Positions 1 through 26,670 of a DNA stretch of 64,000 bases are shown one piece after another. The notes beneath the pieces were generated by a model, which searched no databases, was not told the origin of the DNA, and worked only from the letters and a program-made list of their open reading frames with translations. A program made the position numbers and the translations under genes. The first letter of the stretch is position 1, and every line of letters begins with the position of its first letter. Source of the stretch: Apostichopus japonicus (lineage: Eukaryota > Echinodermata > Holothuroidea > Aspidochirotida > Stichopodidae); assembly GCF_037975245.1 (NCBI RefSeq), contig NC_092570.1:14095001-14159000 (forward strand), given 5' to 3'.

Positions 1-47
<47 letters not shown>
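1..47. repeat. (TA)n microsatellite at window edge
   Basis: Uninterrupted alternating AT at the window start; its true length is cut by the window edge. Confidence 0.95.
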
Positions 48-48
<1 letters not shown>

Positions 49-165
49 GACTCGACCACAGTGATTCTACTGGTGTGTGAATGCGTATAAATTGGCATGG
101 TATAACTGTCAAAGAGTGCGTATAGTCCAAGTGTTATGATTGTACAGAGTGCACCACTGGTGCTT

Positions 166-398
166 TAAATCTGACAATAAACACAGAATAACCACTCTAT
201 TTAGGCAAGCCAAGCCGTAAATAAGAAATAAATGTGTAGTAAGTGGTATTACAGATATATAGTAAATAAATAAAGAACAACACACCAACAACATCCACTT
301 CACGACTGGTTTCGTCCTTTTGGGACTCATCAGGCGAAGGTAGGAATCGAACCCCCGGATCTTGTGTCACAAACCGAAGTCCGTACCACTGGACCAAA
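166..398 (-). mobile_element. tRNA-derived SINE with hammerhead-like core
   Basis: Read on the minus strand, the head carries a polymerase III box A (TGGTCCAGTGG, 386-396) and box B (GGTTCGATTCC, 343-353), both exact matches to the tRNA consensus and at tRNA-like spacing. The sequence does not fold as a full tRNA, so it is a SINE head and not a functional tRNA. Directly after box B comes a hammerhead-type ribozyme core at 298-339. The 3' limit is approximate. Confidence 0.7.
298..339 (-). ncRNA. Type-I hammerhead-like motif with minimal stem III
   Basis: On the minus strand the order is stem I strand CUUCGC, core CUGAUGA, stem II GUCC/GGAC with a five-base loop, core GAAA, a tiny stem III (CCAG), a GUC cleavage triplet, then GUGAAG, which pairs back with CUUCGC including one G-U wobble. 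All canonical core positions are present. Motifs with such short stem III are known to work mainly as dimers, so activity of this single copy is uncertain. Confidence 0.65.
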
Positions 399-599
399 GT
401 GATTCTACTGGTGTGTGAATTCGTATAAATTGGCTTAGTATAACTGGCATTGAGGGCGTATAGTCTAAAAGTTATGATTGTACAAAGTGCACTCCTGGTA
501 CAATGATAACACTTGGCCCAGGGACTAGTTGTTTCTTGCCAAAAAGCGAAGTACTGCATGTCATTCATATTAAAAAGACAAGATACAAGGTAAAACGAA

Positions 600-3450
600 A
601 CTGAAAGAGAACTGCATTCGTTTACTTTTCTAATCTGATAAGTTAATATTTAACACGGATATATAATTTCATTCACATAAGACGAACTTTTACTTTATTG
701 AACTGTTTATACTGATATAGAGCATTGTATTAGTTGGAAATGACAACGGCTTAAAAAAATGAAATGAAATTGAGCAGTATAATATGGGCCATGTTGAATT
801 AGTTATTTGAAAGCCAATTGATAATATATATTCTTAGCTTTCGAGAAACAATTATGAATAACAAAGAGACAAAATGCAAGTTTACCTCCTTAATGGAAAT
901 GAAAGAAACCGAATGCAAAACTGTTAACCATTAGAGCAAAGCACTTGATTTGATGTATTGTACAAGAACCATTGACTATAGCAACTGAGTGTACAGGGTA
1001 CCGACACATAAACTCAAAGCACTACTTCGAAGTAACAGTTTCAAAATAAGAAAAAATCATACAAAAGTGAATGTACTTGACAATTCTACTAATCAATACA
1101 TTATCAGTAAATGAAATCGGGAAGTTTCATTTCGAATCAGAATTTTAGGAAGACAATGCAACCGTTGGATAAATGATCAATTATAATGGCTCTTATTCAT
1201 TTGATATGGTTAGATCTTACGATTCACTTTTTGTAAGATGACTGTATCAAAACCTAACATGATAAATGTGCATGTGTATTAAACATCCGATATGGGAAGA
1301 TATGAAATGAATGGTGAAGAAATAAATAAACTAGTTTTAATAAGCTTTTGAAGTGATATTTGTTCATTAAGTTAATAACGTTTGGAAAATATACCATGCA
1401 AAACCATGATAAGATAAAGAAGACATTATAACAGTTGGTAACATGATTAGATGCGTTGAAGAAGAAAACAGTATTACATACAAGGAATTATGTATATTCA
1501 GCCCCTTGGAGTACATATTATCATCAAACATTGAGAGACATAAGTGGAAAGTATGAAAAATGCTGCATACTTGTGTGAGTATAGGAAGAGTAACAGTAAG
1601 GAAGATCACTTAGTCGAGCTATGTATCATTCAATATGTCCGTGATTTATCGATTGACGTTGTCGTACACTGCTGTGCCATCAAAAGATATAGCGTACTCT
1701 GGATATCAGTTCATCAATAAACAAGCAAACACGAACTTTGGTTCTACCCATATGTACGTAGATAGTGGAATGCTCACAACGGTACGGCGCAATTGTTTGT
1801 TAATATGACTCAGATCAACCCTAGCCAATCCTAGCTTGAACACAAACAAGAGACATTAAAAAATCGGAATATTTGGGTCTTTTTAAACTTAGTTAATCGG
1901 TAATACACATTCAATCCTTGATCAGCTAATTTAGTTTATAATGTTTATTTATTGATTAAACAGTTAACATGTCATACAATAAGGTATATGTATGAATCTA
2001 TTTGATCACTAACCAATTATGATCTGGGGATACCTTTAAGGAGGTACGGTACAATTTTTTTTAATTCTCGTTTGCTATCTTTCTTTGGCTGCAACCGCAA
2101 CTACGAGATTTATATATTGATGGCAAGAAACTATGAGCTGCATGGCTCTGTTGTTACAGTACAGAAATTGTAATCCCTTTGGACTTTGGCTATAATTAGA
2201 ATCAGCGAAGAAATATTACGTTCTTATCAAATTAGCTACTTTACTTTATGTTAGCTTTGAGAGAGTTTCACGGACATAACAAAGTTACAATTACATTTAG
2301 CTTGCGGTCTAGACACGAAGTGTACTTCAACACTGGCGACTAGTGACACGCACGATGGGTTTACTGTTTACAGATAGTGATCGTGTGAAAATGCAAATTG
2401 CTTGAATTTATGATAATTTTTTTTTTATAATGAAAATCAAAGTAGTGTGAACAGGGATGCTTTTAAATGGTCAAGCGATGATATTCATCTCAACGTATTA
2501 TGTAAAGTTATAAGTTAAGCCCAATCTTACTTTTGTCAAGCAAACTTTGGTAAACGAAGATATTTTTAAATGGTTCCAAGACTTCCAATGAAAGAAAACA
2601 CTGTTGTATATGACATTTCATCCCTCTCCTCGGATACATTGAATTTCAAAATGCGTAAAAAAAATTATACCAACCAAATGTGGTAATTTAGTGTTATATT
2701 TTAATACCCGTTCTTATCATCATGTTTTTAACATTTGCCGAGAAGAGAGTTGCATTTTCGACTTAATTGGTGGCGATTGCATCTTTCCACACGTAATAAT
2801 TTAATTCCGTTATTAAAAAACCTCCTTAGCTTTGATATTTGCTTCAGAATTGAAATATAAATACGTTTGGATTTGTTTACGAACACTCATTGACTCTGCC
2901 TGTCTATGTATGAATGTCGAGTCCAAACCGATAGAATTTTTAGTAGTATTACCGATTACACCTAAGGATGAGGGTAAGTGTAGATGTAGATGTAGATAAA
3001 AACATGAGATATGTGACCAAAAAAAAATGTAGATATGTGACCAAACATCGTTATTGTTGCTGCGTAGCTAATGTCTTTGTGTCATATTGATCTCTTTAAG
3101 AAAATTAGTTATAAATATCATTGAACTTTATTTGGTGTATAATACAAAAGGAGAAAAGGAGCCACCCACAACCCCTTTCTCATTTCTCCTGACAATTAAG
3201 CAATTTTATGATATAATATAACCTTGAAGGACAAATATGAACTTTGATACCACCTGTACCGTTATTTCACAGGTTTTCAGAACTTTTAATGTGTATATTT
3301 TGGAAACGGAAGGATTTATTCCAAAACTTTAAACGGGTTTTAAATTAGATTATGACATACAACTAATGTATTGAATATCGCTTTAATTTGCTAGGTGCTT
3401 GTAGTAATTTAAATGTATGAGCTAATACTTTTCATATCACGATCCTGACC
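600..3450. other. AT-rich region with no recognisable gene
   Basis: Only short open frames, poly-A/T tracts and scattered AT-rich sequence are visible. I see no recognisable protein motif, tRNA or clear repeat boundary on either strand. Confidence 0.5.
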
Positions 3451-3527
3451 TCGATGACAATCGTAAAACAAAATCGTATGCATGCAAATTGTTGTGCCTT
3501 TACATTTGTATGTACCGATGTGCATGA

Positions 3528-3635
<108 letters not shown>

Positions 3636-4569
3636 GACGCTGTGATTGTAAACACGATACTCGAAGAAGGTAAGTCTTTACCTTTCTATGAGGATTTCAA
3701 ATCCTCGGTGTCAATGAAGTATTTTTTAAAGTAAAATTAAACGATCGTTTAATGTAATTAAATAGAGAATTATTTATGGAAAAGTTAGGACGTGAAATAA
3801 ATTTATAGAGTTCCATTGTTATACAATGACCTAATCATAGAGAGGAACTGAGTTTCTCTGGAATGCATTTCAAAGCCTTAGTTGCGGTCAAGGTGGTAAG
3901 CCTCTGAAAGCTGTCACGTTTCAAACATATCTTGTTATCCCGTATCGAGTTGAAAGATCAAAATGATAATTGGGAGATAAATATAAATGTAATTTCCCTG
4001 GAATTATTAAGCCATTATAAGGAAAGGGGGTCCATGGGGGTACCCCCGCTCCTAAGTCTGTAGCACTTTGGTGATATTTATTGTTATCTCGTAGAGCCTT
4101 TAAAGCACATAAATACATGTCGCCACAATAATCAAAGTACCGCTTTACACACATATTACAAAGACAATTTACAAAGAAAAGCAAAACTGAAAGAGCATTG
4201 TGTTCGTTTACATTTGTATCTGATAACCCAATATTTAACGAGGTAATGTATTGAATTCACATAAGATTTATTTGGATGATCATCAAACAATATACAATGG
4301 ACCAGTGTATTTGATCAGTTTGCAGATATCCTTAAGAATGACAAACTCAAAGGCTAAGACTAAAGCAATCATTGTATCGAGCGTATCTAGCAATGCTCAC
4401 AATAACACGAAACTGAATATCATATACACCTTTGAAGTTAGTTATCCGATAATGAAACGATAAAAATAGCTTAGAGAATGAAATAAAGTTATGAAAAATA
4501 ACAAGACAAAGATCTGCTGCCATTGCGAAACAGAAAATAACAGATTCATACACTAAACTACTATTGTTT

Positions 4570-5450
4570 AAATCTCTCATCATCATCTTTTTTTTCTTGC
4601 CTAGAGTCTCAGTCGTTAAATGCGTTTCTGGCCTCATTCTAGGATCGCCAAACAGCCCTCTCTCTTTGTCAACTGTCCTGCGCCATGTTGTTTTTGGTCG
4701 CTCCCCCATTCTCCTGCCCTCTTGTGCTTAAGTCATGCTGATGTTGCTGTCATTGTTTTGGTTTTTGCGCAATATATGCCCAATGAATTTTGTATGTTCT
4801 TTTATTAATGTCGATGTCTACCTTTGTGCTGACCAGCTCTTGCAATCTTATCCATTGTACTCTTCTGAAGCATTGTTATGAAAGATATCGCTTTTCATTT
4901 TATCCCCCTTATTCATTTTCTAGGTCTCGCATCTATATAATAGGACAGGTATTACCAGTGTTTTGTATAGCCTTATTTTTGTTTTTCTACAGACGGTTTT
5001 GGAGACCCAAATCTTTTGTAGACGTATTAGTGCACCTCTTGCTTTCCCTATTATGTTGGTAATGTCTACTATTCCGCCATCATCTTTTATTATTTTCGCA
5101 CCCAAGTATACAAATCTGTTTACCTTTTGTAACTCTTCCTGACCTATATAAATACGTTCCTGGTTCCTAGTGTTTATACGCATCATTTTGGTCTTCTGTT
5201 TATTAATGTCAAGACCCACTCTGCTTGCCTTATCAGCTGGAAAATTTCTTTTTATTTGCATCTCTTGCTTGGTTGATGACATGAGGTCAATGTCATCTGC
5301 AAAATCAATGTCATCTAGTTAGTGAATTTTAGTGAAAGTTGCCTTTCTCATCACCCAGTCCAGCACTGTAAGGCATAAAAAGCCTGCCATACTGCACCCT
5401 TGTTTGACTCCAGTTGTTATGTCAAACTACTTTAATTTCTCACCATTGTC
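4570..5450 (-). mobile_element. Non-LTR retrotransposon fragment (RT C-terminal part)
   Basis: Minus-strand translation at 4920-5320 gives an FADD catalytic box (IDFADDIDLM, about 5280-5305), then the RT thumb signature with FVYLGAKI and a TKIRLYKTLVIPVLLYRCET-type stretch. Further downstream (4650-4710), after a frame break, a GERPKTTWRRTVDKE-type C-terminal tail follows. This is typical of the 3' half of LINE reverse transcriptases found in many invertebrates. No 5' RT domains or endonuclease are present, so it is a 5'-truncated dead copy. Confidence 0.75.
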
Positions 5451-5977
5451 CACTACTGAATATTGTTTGAATCAGCCTTTAATTTATTGTATTTAACAAG
5501 TTGTTAAAAAACGACAGAGATAATTATTAGAGCATGATTTTAAAGAATACACACAGGTTCAGATAACAAACAATGACACGAAACTAAATCTGTGTGTATG
5601 TGTGTTTCCAATATAGCCAAAGATCAGACAATCATCTTATAAGTCAGGATAATTTTAATGCAATGTGGAATGTGTTGTTTGCTCATGGTTAACAAGTCAA
5701 CATCGGGAGGCCGATTGAACGTGATTGAGAAATAACAAATAACAGTTTTGCTATTACAGCGTTTGAAACAGTGACCTCAACAATAACTGGAATTACATTT
5801 GTTTTCATTTCATTTTTCTTCAAAAAGCGTTTTAAAAAGTTTACATGTTCACTTTTCCATTTAATATAATCACATGACTATACATAGCTTTATTTTCCCC
5901 TTCAGTTCCGTTTTCCAGTTTGTATCGACGTCCTTATGTAGTCCACAGCTAATGTATGGTTCACCAATAACTATGGG

Positions 5978-6634
5978 CAAGGGCGGCGGAACCGGGGGGG
6001 GGCACAGGGGGCACGTGCCCCCCCACTTTTCCTCAGGTTAAAAATGTGCCCTTTTTCTACATAAAAATTGAGGTGTCTCAAGTTAGCAAGAGGCCAGGGA
6101 ACCAGAATGAACACTCGGGAAGGGCCGTTTCCGGCCATCTGAGGGGTTTGTAAAACCAAAAATTTTCTTGTACGCTCCGCGCCAACCGATGGTGGCGCTC
6201 CGCTCAGATAGTCGTGCATATAACTTTGCAAATCCTGGCTACGCCCCTGACTTTTAATGAATTTCTATGGGTCAAACTCAAAGCTATTTCGAATGGAAAA
6301 AATTGGATAAGATATTAACAAGGAATAAACTCTAATTCGGAAGATTCCTACATTAGCAACTAGCATGATTTCACCTCATTTTGTCTCAAAAGAAAACTTG
6401 TTCCTTGTTTTCCAATTTGTACATTGGATATTGCAGTGCTAGTAAGCATATTTTCCTTGAAGGGGGGGGGGGGGCGTTGATGGAGTGATGTGTATACGCA
6501 AATAAGATAATACAATAAGAGTTATAAAGGGTACTAAATATAAGGCTGCATCAGTCCAATCGAATTTCTGCAAAGTGCCCTTTGATGTCGGTGCCCCCCC
6601 CCCCCCCAGATAAAAAGTGCTTCCGCCGCCCTTG
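5978..6634. mobile_element. hAT-type MITE, 657 bp, perfect 8-bp TSD
   Basis: Terminal inverted repeats CAAGGGCGGCGGAA and TTCCGCCGCCCTTG bound the element. The 8-bp target duplication ACTATGGG is present exactly on both sides (5970-5977 and 6635-6642). The interior has G and C homopolymers and the GC-rich core shared with other MITEs here (near 6116-6212). It encodes no transposase. The 8-bp duplication and CA..TG termini are hAT hallmarks. Confidence 0.9.
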
Positions 6635-6649
6635 ACTATGGGATGAAGA

Positions 6650-8190
6650 GTATCAATAACCCAGTTTTAACTTTGAGTATTTTACACTATCTTTACATTT
6701 ACAGAATAGGAACTTACAAAATTGATACATTTAGAAATATCCAGACATACACTCAAAACAACATCTATCATTTTCAATAACAATTCTACCCGCATCTACC
6801 CAGCCAAGCAATGTGGTTCATTGTACAATTTAGGAACAATACTATAGGCATTTAATAAAGGCTGATGAAATATTTGGTAAGACTCCGTTAAACTAGTAAA
6901 ACTTGAGCAGGGGTTCATTGTGTCATGTAGCAAATTCTAAAACTTAATTGCATTAGACCGAAACTTAATGCTGAGGATGAAAGACGGGAATGACTTTTAG
7001 GCGGTTTACTGTTAAGTGAGGTGATGATATGTTGCGTGGTTTTTCTTGGATGAATCATTGAAGGTATCAGGTAATGTTTATGATAGGTATGTGAAAGCAG
7101 CAATGCCAGTATTGATGACAATAATACTGTAGCATGTTTAGTTATTTTAACGATTTACAGTGTGATTACGAGCACCTGAGTAAGCATTATTTATAATCCT
7201 CATATTTGTGCAGAACTGTTACTTGGTGTTAATACCTTTCTAGCACCGAACTAGATTTGAATGCAATATGTAAGCTTGTATACACCTAAGCATGATATAT
7301 GGTACGTAAACACTTTTCTAAAGGGTAGTTAAGACGTACGGTCTCTTTAGAATTGTCATACATACGACTTTGCCAATTGAGATGTCATTCCAAAAGGACT
7401 AGAAATTTAACAGTTAACCATTTTGACAGCCTGTAAGTTTATGTAGATATTAAAATTATCCACCCCTTTGAATTTTGAACGAGAATACGATGTTAACAAG
7501 GGTTCCAGAATAGACATTGCGGAACTGCTCATGTTATTTGCTGTGGCTTGGAACTTTTTGTGTTCTGTTCTTGGTTGGAAGGTAACATGTAAGGTTCAGT
7601 GCAATAACTTAAACATTATAAGCGGAAACTTATTGTGTTTTGAAAGGTCTAGAACGATTAGCAAAAGGTAATATTGTTGACTCAAATTTAACACCATTTG
7701 ATGATAAATATACGTATCATTAAATAACTTCCTGTTGATCATACGTTAGAGTACAGTCACGTGCAAATGCTAGCAAATGTTGGGCAAAATGCTATGTATC
7801 TGCTGATAGGCGATGGTAAAGCGTCTAAGATTTATTAATGAAACGATTCGGTATTCAGCGTTATTTTAAATATCTACAATTGCAAAACAATACGATGGGT
7901 TGGAGTGAGTTCGGCTGATAAACTGATTCAAAGTGTGTGCATCAAGGAAACATGAACCGTACATTACAATACCAAGATGACCGTAAGGACTCGAATGCCT
8001 ATAATTCAAACAGCAAATAATCACGAAATGTAAGACATGATGACATCCGGTCAAAATATTCTTAGCTCTATTTAGTAGTGAGAAATGAAACGATATGTAC
8101 TTTGTCCAGAGTATTTAGATACTACAGTCACCAAGTTGTAATTCTTCTTTTAATTATACAATAAAGTTAAACAATTTGGATTTTCTTTAC
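6650..8190. other. Upstream flank of the Ig/NACHT gene
   Basis: No protein motif is recognisable. A pyrimidine tract ending in TTTACAG at about 8185-8191 precedes the first coding ATG and could be a splice acceptor for a 5'UTR exon, so the promoter may lie further upstream. Confidence 0.4.
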
Positions 8191-8216
8191 AGTTGAAGGT
8201 GCTTCCGCTTAGAGTA

Positions 8217-21580
<13,364 letters not shown>

Positions 21581-21759
21581 TTTATATAGCTCTAATACAG
21601 AAATAATATCTTTGCGCTCGTACATGATATGTATAAACGTAAAGTGAAATCAGGTGAAACTTGACCAAAGTTAAGATGTTACACTCTCATAGCGAAATGA
21701 GAATGGACAATACGATGAAAATGTCAAATACCACCCCACCCGACACTCCAGAATAAAAA

Positions 21760-23670
21760 TGAGAAAAATTAAAAACAAATCAAAAGCGGATAGATAACAT
21801 TTGAGTGTGATTTATTATATTACATACATTGACTTTAGAATATGACTTTCTACGAGTCTTTGCTTTCTTGAAGCAATTAATCAAGTCGAGCTTGTGCTGA
21901 TGGAAGTACGAACATGGCTGCGTGTATATGTTTGCACATTATTCAATCTAGTACAATTATTCACCATGTTGTGTTTTTTAATCACAAATGAAAATGGAAT
22001 TAAAAAAATTCTGTAATTTTTATGGAACATAATCTTTCATAAAAAAGGTACTCTTAAAACGTTGCACGGATATGTTTCCCAACACTTGGAACGTACAGGA
22101 GCAGCAATCATGGGGGACAGGGGGACATGTCTCCCAAATTCTGAAGAATGAGGTACACAATATCAATGCCACCTCTCCTCTCGGTTTAGCGACTCTTTCT
22201 TGAATCACATAAAAAGAACTCAAATATTGTGCTATGAGATTAGTATTAATGTTTTATTTTCATCTTCTCAACTGCCCAGTGAAATATAATACTTTTCAAT
22301 TGTGTCGAAATAAGAATTACGGAATTTATTTACAGCGTAAGTTAAATGAGAAGCCGCACACATACACCCTGAGGTAATATGCTAAGCCAGCAGACAATGG
22401 AAATCCAGCAGCATTCGCTTATCACCTTTCCAGTTGATTATGTTTCATATTTTAAAGAATGTTGTATGATCATGTACAAACAATACATGACTACATGTAA
22501 ATTATAGTGTGCATCCAGTAGGGTTAGCAATGCCACTCATCATAGTTTTGAAGTGTTCTTGAGATAATCATATATTTCATAGGAATTTTGAGACAGATAC
22601 ATAGATGGTGCTGAAAATAGGTGCTAAGCTGCTAGTCGTGTTGTTTTTATAACAATGTTCCTCTTCATACATCAAGTTCTAGTTTAGTAGTTAGGGAAAT
22701 ATGTTCGCAAAATTTTGATTGTATTTGTGATTACGTTGACTGATGGAAAGTACAGGGCCGTAGCCTGCGGGGAATAGAGAGGGGCAGTTGTCCTTTGTAA
22801 TGTCCACGTCCTAAATGAAACTAGGCCTACGACAATGTGAACACCTGAATAGTATATGCGATATGAATTAGTTAGTTTAGAGAATTATCATATCAATTCT
22901 TCTGATTTCATTAGTCAGTAGTGTACAACCTCTAGATTCTAGGCACGTATTGCAGGGTTTATTTTAACCGCTCATCAAATATGTGCACGATCGCGGATGC
23001 AATGACCGTTCGTTCGTTTTGGTTTTCACGAGTTTTGTTAGAATAACAATAAATGAAGAGAGCTCCTATGATCTGATCTGCTTACACTTATTTGAAGCTA
23101 CGGTTCAAAAATATATTTATTACGTCTTTATGTTTCATATACGCCTATCTGTTTCATTGTTAGCCTCTATATTAGTGTCCAATTAATTTAACTAAGAATA
23201 CTCAAGCACAGTCGCCTATACGGCCCACCCACTCAGATCATTCCCCCAACCCTCCCCCTCAGGTTGTCCCTTTTTGACATGTAAATCCAAACATGATTAC
23301 ACAAACCAAACGATTAATTTACACGTAAATACCCCATATGGCTTTCCATCAGCATATGTAGGCTACGTCTACCATCACAATGCTCTGGCGTGCTTTTATC
23401 TTCAATTACCTGTGTAAAACAATGAAGAAGTAGAGCTTATAAATCAACTTAAAGTCCTATAGTTTGCCCTACAAAGTGATTTTACCATTTTTTCTAATTT
23501 CTAAGTGTAAATTTCTAAATCATTACATCTGAAAATCATTCAAATGGAAATGTCACTCTGGGAGACAATTTTGCAATACCAATCTTGCTAGATATTTACC
23601 TGATGGTCCATTTTTAAGAAACGGTACACCCACTAAAAATGTCTTAATAATGGCCATGGCATATTTGCAT
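21760..23670. other. Intergenic, degenerate repeats
   Basis: No gene is supported. A stretch near 22090-22190 has G-rich sequence like decayed MITEs, and CAGGGCCGTAGCC near 22754 resembles a hAT terminus, but I could not find its partner or a target duplication. Confidence 0.4.
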
Positions 23671-23672
23671 AT

Positions 23673-23735
23673 CAGCAAGGGCATAGGAACCGGGGGGCTG
23701 GGGGCCCAGCCCCCCAGTGAAAAATATGGGGGGCG
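23673..23735. mobile_element. hAT-like terminal fragment
   Basis: CAAGGGCATAGGAACCGG followed by a G-rich/C-rich foldback resembles the left ends of the other MITEs. The LINE begins directly after it. A possible right end (CTTCCTACGCCACTG) lies at about 26374-26388 beyond the LINE, but flanking 8-mers do not match, so pairing is not established. Confidence 0.35.
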
Positions 23736-26075
23736 GAAGTATCATTCGAGCATCATTAGAGATGCTTCAAACGACCGACTGGAATGTATTTCGTGAAGGC
23801 TGCGATGACCCAGACGAATTAACTGACGTCATTTCAAGTTACATTGGATTCGTCAGCGATGTATGCATACCAATGAAGCAAATAACACCTGCTGAGATGA
23901 TGAAGCGAATCCCCCCAGACAACAAGATCAAACAACTGGAAAAGGAAAAACAGAAGGCCATCGAGGACAAAGACAACATCTCCAGGAACAGGATGCAGAG
24001 GGAAATCAATAAGCACGTAAACAATCTGCGAAGTGACACCTTTGGAGGAATAAAAGGAAACTCTCGTGCATTCTGGGATGTCGTCAAATCCATAAGAGAC
24101 CTTACTAAAGATGACCAGCCTAGGCGGGTTGATGCAGATTTTGGGAAGGAACTATCCGACTATTTTGGACGGTTTAATGACTCAATATGTAAAGATATAC
24201 CGTTATACCTACCTGAGAAAAATGAGGGTTGTCATGAACTTGATGTCAATGTGGTAAGGAAACAGTTTGGGAAGGTCAAAAGGGGTGTTGCTTGTGGGTC
24301 AGATAAAATTCCGTGGTGGGTTTTTAAATTCTTTTCTTTTGAATTAGCTCCAATATACACATCACTCTTCCAAGAAAGCTTACAACATAGTCAGATCCCT
24401 AACCTGTGGAAAACAGCACTAACATCACCTGTACCAAAAGTGGCGAATCCCAAAGATGTGAATGATTTTAGACCAATTGACCTAGCAAGTATTGCTTTTA
24501 ACAGCATGCAAAGGATCCTCCTGCCACGACTAACTGACAGTATCAATCAATTTGGGGACAAGCGTCAATTCGCCTACAGAAAAGGTGTATCATGTGTAGA
24601 TGCTGTGCTGTTACTTATCCACGAGGTTGTGTCAGAATTAAATTGCAAGGAAACCACAATAGCAAAGGTGCTTTTCTTAGATTTCTCAAGTGCTTTCAAT
24701 ACCGTCCTACCAAATCAATTAATTACAGATCTGTCAGGTTTTATCACTGAACCATGGCTCCTACACTGGCTTGCTCAGTTCTTAACTGGGTGGTCAAGAC
24801 ACGTTAAATTGGAGAATGGGTTGTCTGATAGGTCAGAGATTAAAGTTGGAGTGCCTCAGGGTGGTCCATTGTCTGCTTTACTCTTCACATTATATACGGA
24901 TGAAATCAAGTCTGGTGGTCATATCTCAATCACAAAATATGCCGATGACACTGCTATATTATGCAAAATATCCAAGAGTTCATGTGTCAATGATCAGCTG
25001 AACTATCAGCAATCAGTCAACGACGTGGTTTCAACATGTGATAGAAAGAATTTGTTGCTAAATGCTAAGAAGTCGAAGGAAATGTGCTTTGCTAACATCA
25101 ATATAAAACATCAAGGTCTTCTGTCTGCAAGATCACAAGGTGTCACCATACATGAATCTGAGGTAGAACGAACATCAAGAACTGAATACCTAGGAGTATG
25201 CATTGATGATAATCTAACGTTCACGCCGCATATCTCGAAAATCTTGGAAAAAAGTGTAGTATTTTGTTTCAAGTCTTACCTATATTGTGTCATTCATTAA
25301 TGAAGGTGCAAGGAAAAATGTGTTCAGCTCCTTTATTCTGCCACATTTACTTTATGCTGTTCCTGTATGGTATCACTTTATATCATCTTCTGACAAGCAT
25401 AGACTGATGAGATTCCTTAAGTATACTTCACGTATATTGAATGTAAGCCAGCTATTACTGAAGGATCAAGTAAACACAGCTGCAAAGAATGAATTTGTAA
25501 GGATGACAAATAAAATTAGAGATGACAAAGATCACCCACTACATGGGCCACTTAATTGTCTGTTGGTGAAAGCTACCAGGAATCTTAGGAACCCTCATAT
25601 CTTGCCAAAATATAGAATTCAACTTTATAAGAACTCTTTCATCTACCGTGCTGCAATTTACATTCAATTTGGTATTTTGGAACCTTTCATTTAATTTTAC
25701 TCATTGTTTCACCTAGTTCTAGTAATGTATATAGTTTTAACGCTTTCTTGATGTGCAATCTTTTGAATATCTTATCTATCACGGTTTTCACATTCTTTAA
25801 TTGTTTCACCTAGTTCTAGTAATGTACATAGTTTTAACGCTTTCTTGATGTGCAATCTTTTGAACATCTTATCTATCACGGTTTTCATATTCTTTAATTG
25901 TTTTATCTAGTTCTAGTAATGTACATAGTTTTAACGCTTTCTTGATGTACAATCTTTTGAACATCTTATCTATCATGGTTTTCATATTTATTTATTTTTG
26001 AGTTTGACATGTGTGCTCCTTTTTATAAATATACTATATTTATACTGGTTTCAATAAATGAATGAATGAATGAAT
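23735..26075 (+). mobile_element. L2/CR1-type LINE, 5'-truncated, one frameshift
   Basis: The long frame (to 25300) holds a linker rich in charged residues, then RT motifs in order: FLDFSSAFNT (motif A), GVPQGGPLSALLF (motif B) and KYADDTAIL (motif C with the catalytic YADD), then RTEYLGVCIDDNL. A frame change near 25280 leads to FSSFILPHLLYAVPVWYHF and the C-terminal region ending at about 25694. Three 97-bp tandem repeats and a (TGAA)n tail close the 3' end, the tail being typical of L2. There is no endonuclease domain, so it is 5'-truncated and not autonomous. Confidence 0.85.
25704..25994. repeat. Three 97-bp tandem repeats in the LINE 3'UTR
   Basis: Units begin TTGTTTCACCTAGTTCTAG at 25704 and 25801 and a variant at 25898, with a few substitutions. 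They lie between the RT stop and the TGAA tail. Confidence 0.9.
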
Positions 26076-26477
26076 GAATTCCGCCACCCCCCCCCCCCCT
26101 CCGCTCAGTAAGTCAGAAAACCCCTTTTTCATTTCCAAATCAGAAAAAAATCTCATTTGGAGCACAAAATTGCATCTAAGGCCAGGTGAAAATGCAAAAT
26201 TATTTACAAAATGGAGTGGGTGTTGAAGTGTGCTATATTGCACCAAATTGCATCTGAGGCCACATGGAAATGCAAAGAAAAATCCAAAGGGGAGGGGGAC
26301 ACCCCTCCCCTTAGACCCCTCCCCCAGGCCGGCCATCAGTCTTCAGCCCCCCCCCCCCACTCAAAAGTACCTTCCTACGCCACTGCAGTAAATGACCCTA
26401 TGACCACCGAGCAGAACAAGCCACATGTTTTGACTCTTCTTTCGTGTTGCACGTACGGCATCACGTTTAAATGACAT

Positions 26478-26670
26478 TGCTAGAATCACAAGAGAGGGAA
26501 GTGGTTCTAATTAGACCATAGTCAACATTGGGAATTTTAACCACAGTTCCCGGGGTAACATGGCGGCATATTTGGCACCGAAGTTTTCCGCAACGAAAAT
26601 TACCTGCGGAGGTGGAATATTTCATATTAACCTCTTTAACGGTGCTAGGCTTAAATTGGACATCTTTGTT
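26478..26670 (-). mobile_element. Fragment like the Cys-rich GIY-YIG lead-in of Penelope-type elements
   Basis: Minus-strand translation contains NFRCGKLRCQICRHV and SCDSSNVI, the Cys-rich block that usually precedes a GIY-YIG endonuclease in Penelope-like retroelements; the YLI and YVGET parts do not follow. It abuts the hydrolase stop codon and could lie in its 3'UTR. Confidence 0.5.

Larger units (their letters stand above)
55..510. repeat. Direct repeat of about 110 bp flanking a SINE
   Basis: A segment at about 57-165 recurs at about 399-510 with scattered substitutions; both contain gtgattctactggtgtgtga followed by a GCGTATAGTC stretch. The tRNA-like SINE lies between the two copies. 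This may be an older tandem duplication that received the SINE, or two copies of the same repeat body. Confidence 0.6.

Noticed and set aside
343..396. A true tRNA gene
   Set aside because: Boxes A and B are exact, but there is no acceptor stem or cloverleaf, and a SINE body follows.
23673..26388. One large hAT element carrying the LINE inside
   Set aside because: The ends resemble each other, but the flanking 8-mers do not match, so a single element is not supported.
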